Below, one piece after another: positions 8,395-16,478 of a stretch of 32,600 bases of DNA. The DNA comes from Desulfobacterales bacterium (lineage in GTDB: Bacteria; Desulfobacterota; Desulfobacteria; Desulfobacterales; JADGBH01), in NCBI GenBank assembly GCA_015231595.1, contig JADGBH010000053.1, positions 1 to 32,600 of the forward strand. The letters run 5' to 3'. Under the pieces are notes generated by a model. That model searched no databases. It was not told the origin of the DNA and saw only the letters and a program-made list of their open reading frames with translations. Position numbers and translations under genes: made by a program. The first letter of the stretch is position 1. Each line of letters starts with the position of its first letter.

Positions 8395-8453
8395 CATCTT
8401 TTACACATAACAGGAATGACACGTCAGATGTACAGTATTTTGGATTTATCGTC

Positions 8454-8539
8454 ATTCCGGGGAAAGTCAGAAAATCGTTTAGATTTTCTGACTTTAACCC
8501 GGAATCCAGAGAATATGACGACGTTATTCTGGATTCCGG
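8454..8539. repeat. Compound palindromic repeat with ATTCCGG cores
   Basis: Two overlapping hairpins share one arm. The first pairs ATTCCGG (8454-8460) with CCGGAAT (8499-8505) and encloses a perfect 14-bp inner stem (8463-8476 with 8482-8495, loop of 5). The second pairs CCGGAATCCAGA (8499-8510) with TCTGGATTCCGG (8528-8539). The GTCATTCCGG...CCGGAATCCAGA core recurs in many proteobacterial genomes as an interspersed element (from general knowledge). The local GC rise stands out from the AT-rich background. Confidence 0.75.
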
Positions 8540-8550
8540 ATTAAAATTGA

Positions 8551-8943
8551 AAAAAAAATACCTATCCTGCCTGTGGAATTAAAAATCATAAATCTCCACG
8601 CAAGAAATTAAAATTTTCTATACATCAGAAAAAAAGAAAACTGTCACGGCTTAAAGCTAAATTAAAGAAGTTGGAAAATGAAACAATTTCTATTTGTCTC
8701 GGAACTAAAAAATTATTTTTAAAGCAATTCAATTTAGAAGAAAATGATTACCAATGTCATGAAAAATGGAAAGAACAATGGCATAAAAAACGTCATAATC
8801 GTATATTTTATATCGGATCTAAAGATGAAAGTTACGGTAATCAGAATTGTCAATTAATTGATGGTAGTCTTAAAATTAGAGTCATTCCTGAATTAGAATC
8901 AATTTATGGAAAACAATATATTATTCCGAATATTTCTTTCCAG
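8551..8943 (+). pseudogene. TnpB-related (IS200/IS605-type) protein, middle fragment
   Basis: A stop-free frame of ~131 codons begins just after a TGA at 8548-8550 and has no proper start. It contains a Lys/Arg-rich helix, then CLGTKKLFLKQFNLEEN, HEKWKEQWHKKRHNR, FYIGSKDESYGNQNCQL and IRVIPELESIYGKQYIIP. This order is typical of the N-terminal half of the TnpB-related family with the GSKDE.GNQ.C motif. The N-terminal start and the entire catalytic RuvC half are missing. A palindromic repeat borders the 5' side and an 18-bp inverted repeat cuts homology at 8944. Reading continues artificially to a stop at 8997. The copy is dead. Confidence 0.75.
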
Positions 8944-9013
8944 CGGGTCTTCCAATTTTTTAAAGACAGGTTTGTAGACTTAACAGCCTGTTTTTAAAAA
9001 ATTGGAAGACCCG
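8944..9013. repeat. 70-bp hairpin element with perfect 18-bp arms
   Basis: The arms CGGGTCTTCCAATTTTTT (8944-8961) and its exact complement (8996-9013) flank a 34-nt centre that itself has ACAGG...CCTGT pairing. It starts exactly where similarity to TnpB-related proteins ends, so it either inserted there or marks a deletion junction. It resembles a non-autonomous repeat or a transposon-end hairpin. No direct target duplication is visible at the edges. Confidence 0.8.
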
Positions 9014-9191
9014 TTACAGGTTAATATTTTTTCATCAACACGAAAAAATGTTTCGGCTTCTATTTCTCTATCGGGAAATAATTGTCCTCTTACTTGTAAT
9101 CTCACGCGAGATTCGTGAGCGGTAATCGATTGTAGCACTGTTCGACAATCGTTATGGGATATTTGTCCATATTTTAAGAACGGTATTAATT

Positions 9192-9347
9192 ATGGCATTG
9201 GCATATCAAGAATCAGGTTTAGATAATTCTAAAAAAAATCCTTCAGGGGCGGTTGGTATCATGCAAATATTGCCATCAACTGGTAAGGATAAAAATGTTA
9301 ATATTTCTAATATTGATAAATTAGAAAATAATATTCATGCACTCTTT
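9192..9347 (+). pseudogene. Lytic transglycosylase (SLT domain) fragment
   Basis: About 52 codons encode ALAYQESGLD, GAVGIMQILPST, NVNISNIDKLENNIHA. This is the catalytic core of soluble lytic transglycosylases: the glutamate of YQESGLD is the general acid and GxMQ(I/V)LPST the second signature. The family normally needs a longer N-terminal region, often a solute-binding domain as in MltF, and about 70 more residues after NNIHA. Both are absent. Homology stops near 9347, just before a GC-rich imperfect palindrome. No convincing ribosome-binding site is present. It is a decayed remnant. Confidence 0.78.
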
Positions 9348-9360
9348 GAATCAATAAATT

Positions 9361-9388
9361 GTAGGGGCGACCAGCCGGCCGCCTCTAC
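9361..9388. repeat. GC-rich imperfect palindrome
   Basis: GTAGGGGCGACC (9361-9372) faces GGCCGCCTCTAC (9377-9388) with 10 of 12 positions complementary. The core resembles the GTAGGGGCGACC...GGTCGCCC palindromes scattered in many bacterial genomes (general knowledge). It lies just past the break of the SLT fragment. Confidence 0.6.
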
Positions 9389-9436
9389 AGAAAGAAAAAA
9401 CATTGTTAAATTCGATTATCAAGTTTTTACATTCTG

Positions 9437-10801
9437 TTATTTATTTTTTTCTTTACGCATTTTTTTTGCCCGCAAAGCAACAGTTTCTAAAAGTCTGCGG
9501 TGATTTGCCGATATATTGGGTCCATCACAATCAATACCTGCAAAAGGAATATCGCTTGAACTTGCAAGAGACCGAATAATTCCTTGGGCATTCATGCTTG
9601 GTAAGCAAGTAAAATAGCTTGCATTAACTAATCCGTCGAATGTTTTACTTTTAGAAACAGTGTCATAATAACCCGCAATTAAAGGCGTTTCAGCGTCAGT
9701 GCTATAAGACACTATCTTATTACCATGTTTTGCAACTTTCATAAGAGGAATTGGTGTGTAAAATAATAGGCCAGATTTTGCCGCTATTTTACGGAAGCGT
9801 TTTATCAAATAATCAATTCCAAACATATTTATTCTGGCATGTAAAGCTTTTTTTGCGTTTTGAAAGTTATTTTTAGGATTTAGCATGGAAAAAAGAATGT
9901 TTTTTATTTCCAACTGCTCCGAAGGATCTATAATACCCCTTTCTATTCCGTATCTAACAGCATATCTTGCTTGAATAAAGCTTAAACCTAAAGAAATTTC
10001 CTCTACTTTAGGTATAACTCCTTCGTTTAAGAAATATTCTGAAATTTGATGATGAATAAATACAACTGCCATACCTCCAAAAATAAGAACTTTAGGCGTT
10101 TCTTCAATTGTCGCTTTTAAAGGTATTTTTGAAATATTATGCGCCCATTCAGCAAGAGCAAGGTCAATATCTTTAAAGCCTTTTAAATGACTTTTATAAA
10201 CTTTTTCATTTTCCGATTCCATTATAGCCATAGCTGTTTCTTTATCTTTTGCAAGGCATTTTAATGATGCTTCAGCTTCGTCTAAAATATCGCCTATAAC
10301 AATCGCTATAAGTAAATCTTTAGCAAAAGCGTCTCCTTGTCCCATGTAGCTATTATCTAAATTAGTACTACCCATAAATACAGCATTTTTTAAATTTAAT
10401 CTTTCTGAAAACGTATCCCAAACATAGGGCCAAGCTCCGCTTTGACAGGAACTAATTATATCAAAATTGTAATAAAGAGATATTTCATCTTCTTTACGAT
10501 TTTCTTTAATGTCCCTGTAGGTTTCTCCTGCCATTGAAATACAAGAAAGACATTCTCTGCCGGAACATAATTTTTTAGCATATTGCAATCCTTTGGAATT
10601 AGCCTCAGTAGTGGTAAATCTAAAATTCCAGCCTCGTTTTTCAAAAGCACGTTTAATCAATTGTGTAGTCGGAACTCCAGTTGCTATAGGCCATATATGA
10701 ACAACTCTTGGATCATCCAATTTAACCTTATTATTATCGCTATCAATTATATATTTATAATCATTAGATATTTTTGCTTGTTGAAAATTTATATTATTCA
10801 T
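9437..10801 (-). CDS. 2-hydroxyacyl-CoA dehydratase-like (HgdB-type) subunit
   Basis: A 454-residue protein similar to the D-component of 2-hydroxyglutaryl-CoA dehydratase/benzoyl-CoA reductase-type enzymes, which bind a [4Fe-4S] cluster. Clustered cysteines C79, C84 and C87 sit in KKLCSGRECLSC; further cysteines follow in the DIISSCQSGAWPY segment and near the C-terminus (TCLPSMNAQ, IDCDGP). The start is the ATG at 10801 behind AAGGAG, with 1 bp between it and the upstream activase stop; an upstream in-frame start would extend into that gene. In many anaerobes this domain is the C-terminal part of a single ~1,400-residue activase-dehydratase protein, so here the polypeptide appears split. 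The substrate is unknown; no CoA-transferase or dehydrogenase gene is adjacent. Confidence 0.82.
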   Translation of the reverse strand: MNNINFQQAKISNDYKYIIDSDNNKVKLDDPRVVHIWPIATGVPTTQLIKRAFEKRGWNFRFTTTEANSKGLQYAKKLCSGRECLSCISMAGETYRDIKENRKEDEISLYYNFDIISSCQSGAWPYVWDTFSERLNLKNAVFMGSTNLDNSYMGQGDAFAKDLLIAIVIGDILDEAEASLKCLAKDKETAMAIMESENEKVYKSHLKGFKDIDLALAEWAHNISKIPLKATIEETPKVLIFGGMAVVFIHHQISEYFLNEGVIPKVEEISLGLSFIQARYAVRYGIERGIIDPSEQLEIKNILFSMLNPKNNFQNAKKALHARINMFGIDYLIKRFRKIAAKSGLLFYTPIPLMKVAKHGNKIVSYSTDAETPLIAGYYDTVSKSKTFDGLVNASYFTCLPSMNAQGIIRSLASSSDIPFAGIDCDGPNISANHRRLLETVALRAKKMRKEKNK

Positions 10802-10802
10802 A

Positions 10803-13718
10803 CTATGCTCCTTTTTCTTTTTTAGTTTTTCGTCTTTTTTCTTCAATAATATCTAAAAAGGCACCGACTCTCGTTTCAAATCCAGCGTGAGCAGTATGGG
10901 AATCAATTTCAAGATAACAAAAGGTTTCGCCAGAAAGTTCTCGACGAATAATATGACACATACTCGCATCAGGGGCGCATGAAAAGCAAGAAACCATGCA
11001 AACATATACGTCAGGATTATTTTTAGCGTAAAATACTCCATTCATTATTTGTTGCGTTACATACCACATATTTCTATTATTTTTTTGAAAATTAAATTCA
11101 GGAACCATATCTGCAGGAATAACATGATAGCCACGGCTGCTTATTTTACGGTCAAGGGCAAGATTTACTTCTGAAGAACATATTGTGTAAGGTCTTCCAG
11201 CAATTATAACTGTAGGCTGATATTTTATTTTTTCCATTTCATTTAAAGTTGCTTTCATTAGAGATTTTTTGAATTTTTCATAATGTTTAAGTGCATTTTT
11301 AAATGCCGAAATTGCAGAAAGCTTGCTCAATCCAAGAGAATCACCCATGCGTTCAATTTCATTGTACGTTGTTTTAGAAAGTTTTTTGGAAAAGCCAATA
11401 TGCGGTGAAAGGAGCATAGATGAAGCTTTTTTTAAAGCATGTCCAACTACATCTGGAGCCATAACAATTGACGGGCATGTATAAGCATTTAAATACCCAT
11501 TTGGAACATTTGATTCAATAAATCTTGGGAAAAATATAAAATCGACATTCCGATTTATAAGGTCAAAAATAGCTCCGTGGGCGCTTTCTAAAGGATAGCA
11601 AGTTGGTGATAATATTTTATCATTTCCTTTTTTGGAAGGTTCTGAGAGTAATATATTATAGCCCATTTCATTAATTAGCTTCGCATAAAAAGGAAAAAAT
11701 TCGTAAGTTGTTAAAGCAAGAGGAATACCGATTATTCCTTTAGGATTTTTCAAAGGTTCTGGAGCAAAATCTTCAAACATAATTTTATTTCTAATGGCTA
11801 CAAGATTAATTCCTTCGTCTATTTTTCTTTTATGACGGCTGATTTCATATTTTGAACAAAGGCCTCCGAAAGGATAAATTTTGTCTCTAATTGAAATTTT
11901 TTTGATCTCGCATTTATTTTCACAGGAGGCACATTTAAAATCACCTTTAAGCTCCATTGCGCCATCTGAAAATCTTTCTAATGAATCATCTCTTTGTTCA
12001 GTATCTCCGTCTTCCATTAAATCTTTTGCCATCAAAGCAGCGCCAACACATCCCATTAGTTCGGGATATGAAGGCACAACAATTTTTCTTCCAGTTCGGG
12101 CAGCCATTGCTAAAGCGACTGCTCGGTTTAATGCTACTCCTCCTTGAAAAAGAATTGTGTCTCCCAAGCTTCTAACTCCAACAATACGTGAAATATAATT
12201 ATCAGCGATTGAATACACTAACCCTGCAACAACATCATCTTGGTGAGCTCCATTTTGAAGAGCATTTCTTAAATCTGTATTTATAAATGCTGCACATCTT
12301 TCTCCGAAAGCTATAGGATTTGTTCCCTTTTCAGCAATATTAGCAATTTTTCCTACTGGAATTCCCATATCAACTGAAACGGATTCTTCTAAGAAACTTC
12401 CAGTACCTGCTGAGCATCCTTCATTCATTGCGTAGTCAATGGGAATTCCTTTTAAAAATGAAATAAATTTTGAATCTTGTCCTCCGATTTCAAAAACTGT
12501 ATCTACCTCTGGAATTTCCTGTGATGCAGCTCTGGCATGGGCTAATATCTCATTAAAACTCAAACAATTATCTAAATATACAGATACCATTTCACGCCCT
12601 GATCCAGTAACAGCAGTTTGAATAATTTTTAAAGATTTATCGCCTTTTTGTTCCATGAGTTTCTGAATGCAGTTTTTTGTTGCTTGAACAGGATTTCCAT
12701 GGGTTCTTAAATAACAGCTTGCATCAACTGAACCGTCTTCTATATTAAAAAGCACAGCTTTAGTAGTTGTAGAACCTGCATCAACACCTAAAATATATGT
12801 TTTTTCTGATGCTATTTCTTTTTTTCTATTTTCTTTAACTCTCCAATCTAAAAGATTTTCAACGTTTTTCAAAGGAGGTAAAGTCTCAAAAGAACTTTTT
12901 GAACTGTGGAATATTTGATCTTTGGAATGGGCATCGTCATCTTGGGAAGCATAGAGAGCAGCTCCGAAGGCTTCTAAATAAGGACTTTCTTCTAATACAT
13001 GAATTTTAGAATTTTCAAGCATAACTGTAAGCGCGTCTATAAAAGGTTTATTTAAAGTCAGCCCGCCTGATATTACGATTGTATTTGAAGGCCATCTTGC
13101 CGATTCAATCATTTTACATACTTTTTTTGCTAAATCATAAATTAAAGACTTAGCAATATCTTCGGGACTGCATTCGCCTTTATTTAATTTATGGGTTGCA
13201 TCCGATTTACAATAAACAGAACATCTGCTGGCTAATGGTACTATGCGACCGTTATGGCTTAGTTTTATGCCATCTTCCAAAGAAAGTCCCATTCTTTGAA
13301 ATTGCTGTACTACAAATTCGCCTGTTCCAGCAGCGCATTTTGACGATGACATTATATTTTTTACATAGCCGTCTTTAAGACTGTAAACGGTAAATGTTTC
13401 TCCTCCAAGGGAAAGCAAAATATCAGGTTTGAGATTATAATGAGAAAGAGCTTTTTCTAAACATTCGGTTTCAGCTCGATACGGGAGCTTTAGAAAATTT
13501 TTTGCGGTTTGCCCAGTCATTACAATCTTAGCTCCATTATTTTTGGCGTTAGAATAATCAGCAAATATTGTATTAATTTTTCCAGCTAAATCTCCTTCAT
13601 GACGAAAAATTTCAACTTGTATATTTCCGTTTTTTTCAATTCTTACCCATTTAACCGATACAGATCCCGCCTCAATTCCTTCATAATATTGATTTGTTTC
13701 TGAATTTATTTCATCCAT
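10803..13718 (-). CDS. Acyl-CoA dehydratase activase with two BadF/HgdC ATPase domains and DUF2229
   Basis: A 971-residue protein with two ASKHA-fold BadF/BadG/BcrA/BcrD-type domains. The first (~10-260) has C128 in SKCAAGTG and C166. The second (~307-565) has GVDAGSTTTKAV, GGQDSK, C435 in EGCSAGTG and C475. Those Cys pairs match the ligands that hold the dimer-bridging [4Fe-4S] cluster in HgdC, so both repeats keep a pair. The first repeat has a degenerate phosphate loop (GIEAGSVSVKWV), so it may be less active. A Cys motif (CASCENKC) near ~595 leads into a DUF2229 region (~640-940). The family uses ATP to push one electron onto the dehydratase. A GAGGAGGT ribosome-binding site precedes the ATG, with a TetR-type palindrome 29 bp upstream. 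Confidence 0.9.
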   Translation of the reverse strand: MDEINSETNQYYEGIEAGSVSVKWVRIEKNGNIQVEIFRHEGDLAGKINTIFADYSNAKNNGAKIVMTGQTAKNFLKLPYRAETECLEKALSHYNLKPDILLSLGGETFTVYSLKDGYVKNIMSSSKCAAGTGEFVVQQFQRMGLSLEDGIKLSHNGRIVPLASRCSVYCKSDATHKLNKGECSPEDIAKSLIYDLAKKVCKMIESARWPSNTIVISGGLTLNKPFIDALTVMLENSKIHVLEESPYLEAFGAALYASQDDDAHSKDQIFHSSKSSFETLPPLKNVENLLDWRVKENRKKEIASEKTYILGVDAGSTTTKAVLFNIEDGSVDASCYLRTHGNPVQATKNCIQKLMEQKGDKSLKIIQTAVTGSGREMVSVYLDNCLSFNEILAHARAASQEIPEVDTVFEIGGQDSKFISFLKGIPIDYAMNEGCSAGTGSFLEESVSVDMGIPVGKIANIAEKGTNPIAFGERCAAFINTDLRNALQNGAHQDDVVAGLVYSIADNYISRIVGVRSLGDTILFQGGVALNRAVALAMAARTGRKIVVPSYPELMGCVGAALMAKDLMEDGDTEQRDDSLERFSDGAMELKGDFKCASCENKCEIKKISIRDKIYPFGGLCSKYEISRHKRKIDEGINLVAIRNKIMFEDFAPEPLKNPKGIIGIPLALTTYEFFPFYAKLINEMGYNILLSEPSKKGNDKILSPTCYPLESAHGAIFDLINRNVDFIFFPRFIESNVPNGYLNAYTCPSIVMAPDVVGHALKKASSMLLSPHIGFSKKLSKTTYNEIERMGDSLGLSKLSAISAFKNALKHYEKFKKSLMKATLNEMEKIKYQPTVIIAGRPYTICSSEVNLALDRKISSRGYHVIPADMVPEFNFQKNNRNMWYVTQQIMNGVFYAKNNPDVYVCMVSCFSCAPDASMCHIIRRELSGETFCYLEIDSHTAHAGFETRVGAFLDIIEEKRRKTKKEKGA

Positions 13719-13747
13719 CTTATACCTCCTCGGGATAATACAGACTT

Positions 13748-13765
13748 CTACCTATTTATAGGTAG
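13748..13765. promoter_or_regulatory. Predicted TetR operator upstream of the activase operon
   Basis: CTACCTA-TTTA-TAGGTAG is an 18-bp inverted repeat with perfect 7-bp arms. It matches the palindrome in front of the TetR gene (14500-14517) in both half-sites and spacer length. It sits 29 bp upstream of the activase start, a position suited to blocking transcription. Binding by the adjacent TetR is inferred. Confidence 0.82.
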
Positions 13766-13908
13766 GTTAATATGTTAAAAATAATGACACGCCATTACTA
13801 TTTTTGAATAATAAAATTTTAATTAGCCTTTATTTTTGGCCTTAATCATCTGAATGATATGTCATATTAATTTAAAAAAAGCTTATTTGAAATCATACGA
13901 AACCTAAT

Positions 13909-14484
13909 TTATTTGCTAATAATCATATTTTTTACTTCTTCAAATATTGAGTTACAATGACAACAATCTTCAAAAACCAAAGCAGTTTTCAATGTCCCGG
14001 ATAGAAGTATCACTATTATATTAGCAAATACTATTGGATTAATTTCTGATTTAAATTCTTTTTGTTTTTTCCCTTCTTCAAGAACATCCGATAACCAACT
14101 AACGATAGTGGAGAAAAAGTTTTTAATTTCAATTTGAAGTTTTTGGGGAAGCACAATATATTCTGTAATCAACATTCCGATTGGGCAGGCCTTTTGGAAA
14201 TTATTTGAAAGCAACTTATATAATTCAAGAAATTCTTCAAATTTTTCCTTAGGGCTTTTATCTTTAGTTAGATCGCACCAAATTTTAAATTGTATTTGGT
14301 ATTTTTGAACAAATGCAGAACCTAAATCTTCTTTAGTTGGATAATGATGATGAATACTTGCCCTTCGTATTCCAATAGTTTCAGATATATCTTTATAACT
14401 GAAATTAGTATAACCTTTTGTAAGAATTAACTCTTCAGCAATATTTAAAATTTCTTGTTTTGTGTCCTTTTCATGTTTTTTCAT
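13909..14484 (-). CDS. TetR/AcrR-family transcriptional regulator
   Basis: A 191-residue repressor. The N-terminal ~55 residues form the TetR helix-turn-helix (ILTKGYTNFSYKDISETIGIRRASIHHHYPTKEDL), with the conserved Y/F-x-P-x-K-E-x-L end of the DNA-binding domain. The C-terminal ligand and dimer domain is family-specific and gives no ligand clue. It ends in DCCHCN near residue ~175, a CC-H-C set that could bind metal but is unproven. The gene is co-oriented with the activase/dehydratase operon, ~190 bp upstream of it, and both start regions have the same palindrome. It probably represses itself and the operon until a ligand, perhaps an acyl-CoA related to the dehydratase substrate, binds. 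Confidence 0.92.
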   Translation of the reverse strand: MKKHEKDTKQEILNIAEELILTKGYTNFSYKDISETIGIRRASIHHHYPTKEDLGSAFVQKYQIQFKIWCDLTKDKSPKEKFEEFLELYKLLSNNFQKACPIGMLITEYIVLPQKLQIEIKNFFSTIVSWLSDVLEEGKKQKEFKSEINPIVFANIIVILLSGTLKTALVFEDCCHCNSIFEEVKNMIISK

Positions 14485-14499
14485 AATGGGGCTTATAAC

Positions 14500-14517
14500 C
14501 TACCTACGCGTAGGTTG
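14500..14517. promoter_or_regulatory. Predicted TetR operator upstream of the tetR gene
   Basis: CTACCTA-CGCG-TAGGTTG contains the perfect 14-bp palindrome ACCTACGCGTAGGT and matches the half-sites at 13748-13765. It ends 16 bp upstream of the tetR start codon, suggesting autoregulation. Confidence 0.82.
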
Positions 14518-14545
14518 TCAAATGTTTTTTTATGGGCAAACAAAA

Positions 14546-14566
14546 ATTGTCGATTGTCGATTGTCG
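14546..14566. repeat. Three tandem ATTGTCG heptamers in a gene-free stretch
   Basis: Three perfect head-to-tail copies of ATTGTCG, with a partial fourth (ATT). The surrounding gene-free stretch, 14518-14905, holds no other convincing gene or RNA structure that I can see, only AT-rich sequence before the lipoprotein ribosome-binding site. This is too short for a CRISPR and may be simple slippage or a multi-site protein-binding array. Confidence 0.6.
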
Positions 14567-14905
14567 ATTAGAAAGATAGACAGTCAACAAAAAATATAGT
14601 ACAAGGACAACCTTAGATCTGCTAAAAAAATTAGATTTATCCTTAATATAACTTAATTAATGTGTAAAATATTTTTAACTTTATAAAAGAAAGGTTTTAT
14701 TATCTTATGGATGCAAGAAAAAACGAAATCAATATATTATTATGATTTAAGCCTTTATCAGGCATGAATGAATGAGTAATTTTACTGCTTGTAATTTATT
14801 ATTTTTTATATTAAAAAACTTTGTATCCTTCATTATTTATTGAATGGACAACTTTTGTGGTCGTTCAAAAGCTATTGTATGAATAATAAATCAAGGAGTT
14901 TCCCT

Positions 14906-15562
14906 ATGAAAAAAAGAAATTTTATTTTATGGTTATGGTTCTTTGCCAGTTTATTAGCCTTTTTAGGGTGTGGTAATAATGGAGATGGTAAAAATTTTGT
15001 TAAAATTTATTATCCAGAAGATGGCTCAGAAATTGAAAAAGGAAATTTAGTTGCTTTTAGGGGAACTGGATGTATGCCAATGACTTGGACATCAAGTATT
15101 GATGGGCAAATAGGAGAGAAAGGTTCTTTTACAACAGATTCCTTGTCTATTGGAAAGCATACAATAACTCTTTTTGCGGACTGCCTTAATGATTATGAAA
15201 AACAAGATTCAATCACTATTACTATTAGTCCTTCATCAGCAGTGGCAGAACCTGAAATAATAATAAAATCTCCAAAAGATGGTTCTGTATTTAAAGAAAA
15301 TGATGTCATTACTTTTAGTTCTTTAGTAACGGATGTTGATGAAGGCATTTTAGCTGGCGATTCCATCGTTTGGGAATCAAGTATTGACGGTGAAATAGGG
15401 AAGGGGGATTTATTTATTACAAAGGATTTATCACCAGGGATTCATACAATTACCCTAACTGCTACCAATATTTCAAATGTTTCTTCAAAATTATCTGTAA
15501 CAATAACTGTGCTTGAACTTGTTGTAAAAAATGCAGATAAATATAAAAAAAAACAAGCTTAG
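14906..15562 (+). CDS. Lipoprotein with two Ig-like/PKD-like repeats
   Basis: A 218-residue protein with a type II signal peptide: MKKRN, a hydrophobic stretch and the lipobox AFLGC, cysteine at ~21. The ATG at 14906 follows CAAGGAG; a start 22 codons upstream lacks a ribosome-binding site and would bury the signal peptide. Two ~85-residue beta-sandwich-like repeats follow. Each has a P-x-DGS-x-(F/I) opening, a W-(T/E)-SSIDG-(Q/E)-IG centre and an (S/P)-x-G-x-HTITL end. The same repeat occurs in the lipoprotein at 31635. The role is probably surface adhesion or structure. It is 12 bp from a predicted beta-barrel gene, so the two may work together at the outer membrane. Confidence 0.82.
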   Translation: MKKRNFILWLWFFASLLAFLGCGNNGDGKNFVKIYYPEDGSEIEKGNLVAFRGTGCMPMTWTSSIDGQIGEKGSFTTDSLSIGKHTITLFADCLNDYEKQDSITITISPSSAVAEPEIIIKSPKDGSVFKENDVITFSSLVTDVDEGILAGDSIVWESSIDGEIGKGDLFITKDLSPGIHTITLTATNISNVSSKLSVTITVLELVVKNADKYKKKQA

Positions 15563-15574
15563 GGTGAACATTTT

Positions 15575-16126
15575 ATGAGAAAAATAAGCCTTAGTCATAT
15601 TATTTCTATTGTTTTAATTGTCTTTTTTAGTTCATTTGAGAATATAGAAGCAGCTTCTGAGATAGGATATACAAATTATAGACTTAGCATAGGAGTAAGA
15701 CGGCATTCGGACAATGTAAAAAGTTTGGATTTTCTTCCATTCAGCGAACCAAATCTTTCAACGGTTGTGTTTTATGAACTCCACCAGTATGAAGAGGGCG
15801 CGTTTTGGCAGTTTGGGGTTGGCTATGCAGATTCTCCAGAAGGAGATATAAAAGTTACCCATGTGCTAACGCCTCAGTTAAATTTAATTATTAAAAAGGC
15901 GAATATTAGAATGGGAATTGGAGGTCTAAAAAGCAAAATTTCAACTTATGATAAAGATTGGTGGACAGATATTTATGGTCAGTTGATAGCTGGGATGAAC
16001 TTTCCTTTACAAAAGAGGCTAAGTATTGATTTTAATATGTATTATATTTTTGGACAATGGGGACACCTAACAAGTTTAAATTCTAATAATCTTGATTTTG
16101 GGCTGCTTTTAAATTACAGGTTTTAA
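15575..16126 (+). CDS. Predicted small outer-membrane beta-barrel protein
   Basis: A 183-residue protein with an N-terminal signal peptide (hydrophobic ~8-20, cleavage near ENIEAAS). The rest alternates short polar and hydrophobic beta strands and ends in NYRF; a terminal phenylalanine after alternating hydrophobics is the usual BAM recognition signal. It is small enough for an eight-strand barrel of the OmpA/OmpW/PagP size class, but I recognise no specific family. It lies 12 bp behind the Ig-like lipoprotein and is probably co-transcribed. No clear terminator follows; an 8-bp inverted repeat (16163-16170 / 16208-16215) is too loose to call. Confidence 0.65.
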   Translation: MRKISLSHIISIVLIVFFSSFENIEAASEIGYTNYRLSIGVRRHSDNVKSLDFLPFSEPNLSTVVFYELHQYEEGAFWQFGVGYADSPEGDIKVTHVLTPQLNLIIKKANIRMGIGGLKSKISTYDKDWWTDIYGQLIAGMNFPLQKRLSIDFNMYYIFGQWGHLTSLNSNNLDFGLLLNYRF

Positions 16127-16226
16127 TGTTAAAAATGCGAAGCTCTTAATCAAAAACCAAGGAATAGTCTGTTTGTAAACATTTTATATGATAATTCTGA
16201 ATATTTTAGACTATTTTTATACAAAA

Positions 16227-16388
16227 TTATAAACTATATAAAATCTTATGGGGAATTTCTCCTAAGGGTTTTCCTTGGCGATCTTTAGGATCAAAATCAA
16301 TAGAAGAGATGTCTCTTTTATGTTTATCTCCGGATGTCAACACAACTTTAAAGATAACTCCGTATCTTAATGACGCAACTTTTTTCAT
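16227..16388 (-). pseudogene. PD-(D/E)XK transposase-like gene with a large internal deletion
   Basis: A 53-codon ORF has a good AGGAGG ribosome-binding site and starts MKKVASLRYGVIFK, the conserved beginning of Rpn/PD-(D/E)XK nuclease-family transposase-like proteins. It then jumps in frame to VVLTSGDKHKRDIS and DFDPKDRQGKPLGEIPHKIL, which normally lie well over 100 residues later, and ends early. The catalytic nuclease core between them is gone, so this is a dead remnant. The rest of the gap 16127-16478 shows no gene. Confidence 0.78.
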
Positions 16389-16478
16389 AATACTTTACCT
16401 CCTTAATTTCTTGTAATGTAATTAAAATACCGAAAGAGTGATTATATATATTAAAATTTACCTTAATAAAATCGGCAA

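Noticed and set aside
8373..8582. A 69-codon plus-strand ORF after the permease
   Set aside because: It is made almost entirely of palindromic repeat sequence and resembles no protein.
9017..9190. A minus-strand stop-free frame with text like RVRLQVRGQLFPDREIEAETFFRVDEKIL
   Set aside because: It looks protein-like and may be a gene fragment, but it lacks a start and I cannot name a family, so it is not listed as a feature.
14546..14566. Heptamer repeats considered as a CRISPR or iteron array
   Set aside because: There are only three short units without spacers, and no replication or Cas gene is near.
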